DNA of 64,000 nucleotides from Burkholderiales bacterium (lineage in GTDB: Bacteria; Pseudomonadota; Gammaproteobacteria; Burkholderiales; Burkholderiaceae_F): contig JADJWR010000001.1 in assembly GCA_016716275.1 (NCBI GenBank), positions 310,001 through 374,000 on the forward strand. The letters are read 5' to 3'. The position numbers were made by a program, and so were the translations under genes. Below are positions 63,676 through 64,000 of the stretch, in pieces (within the stretch, counting starts at the first letter, position 1; every line of letters begins with the position of its first letter). The notes under the pieces were generated by a model. The model did not search any database and was not told the DNA's origin. It was given only the letters and a program-made list of their open reading frames with translations.

Positions 63676-64000
63676 ATGAAATTCCCGTTCCTTTCGAAGC
63701 GCCCGGCCTGCCGCGGCAGCATCCTCGCGGCCGCGCTGATCGGGCTGGCGATCCCTGCGGCCGTGCTCGCTCAGGGCAGCGCGGCCGCCAAGCCCGACCT
63801 GAAGCGCGGCCAGGAGATCGCCAGTTCGATCTGCGCCGCCTGTCATGGCGCCGACGGCAATTCGACGATCGCGGCCAATCCGAAGCTGTCCGGCCAGGAC
63901 GCTGCCTACCTGCTGAAGCAGCTGAACGACTACGCCAGGCCGACCAGCGACAAGGGCGCCCGCGTCAACAGCATCATGACCGGCATCCTCGGCAGCATTT
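63676..64000 (+). CDS. Cytochrome c4-like c-type cytochrome (5' part, runs off window)
   Basis: Reading starts at the ATG 63676 (MKFPFLSKRPACRGSILAAA) and runs off the window after about 108 codons. A signal peptide ends AVLAQ, and the first heme site CAACHG is present with the following DGNSTIAANPKLSGQDAAYLLKQL typical of diheme cytochrome c4. A second heme would lie beyond the window. Likely periplasmic electron carrier to terminal oxidases. A TAGAAT box at 63603-63608 is a candidate -10, with no good -35. Confidence 0.8.
   Translation, partial: MKFPFLSKRPACRGSILAAALIGLAIPAAVLAQGSAAAKPDLKRGQEIASSICAACHGADGNSTIAANPKLSGQDAAYLLKQLNDYARPTSDKGARVNSIMTGILGSI

Overview
The window is a contiguous, GC-rich (mostly G/C at third codon positions) chromosomal segment that looks like a betaproteobacterium (Burkholderiales or Rhodocyclales type; I cannot place it more finely). 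The main evidence is the unbroken order tRNA-Tyr/Gly/Thr - tuf - tRNA-Trp - secE - nusG - rplKAJL - rpoBC - rpsLG - fusA - tuf - S10/spc/alpha ribosomal operons. In E. coli these blocks are split between two loci. A cytochrome c4-like gene divergent from engB followed by hemB fits the same group. No mobile elements, CRISPR arrays or rRNA genes were seen, and the window is almost entirely core genome.

Layout. (1) 1-6366: the 5' two-thirds of a large thiamine-dependent 2-oxoacid:ferredoxin oxidoreductase on the minus strand, then ybjQ, a Dcp-type M3 metallopeptidase, a small membrane protein and a class I/II aminotransferase. (2) 6400-17999: a complete type II secretion locus. gspGHIJKLMNDEF lies on the minus strand as one tightly overlapping operon, and gspC is divergent on the plus strand. 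GspD ends in an unusual C-terminal SPOR-like domain that could tie the secretin to peptidoglycan. (3) 18118-21969: a small membrane protein, a LytS-like histidine kinase with a proline-rich extracytoplasmic region, its LytTR response regulator, and a metallo-beta-lactamase-fold protein with a degenerate metal motif. (4) 22119-55861: the transcription/translation super-cluster, with a clear sigma70 promoter ahead of the tRNA-tuf operon, further candidate promoters ahead of rpsL, rplC and rplN, strong intergenic hairpins, and two tuf genes differing by only two silent bases. (5) 56112-64000: cutA, a four-gene PhnCDEE-type ABC importer, hslR, a CorA/ZntB-like transporter, hemB, engB and the start of a cytochrome c4-like gene. 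A candidate plus-strand small RNA with its own terminator sits between hemB and engB.

Points that most deserve a second look: rpoC carries an apparent +1 frameshift near 32825-32831 (most likely a sequence error, since the protein is otherwise intact and essential); the GspD-SPOR fusion; the candidate small RNA at about 62755-62853; and a pair of co-varying double-hairpin repeats flanking rplQ. Family names are from reading the translated sequence and from memory; no database search was run.
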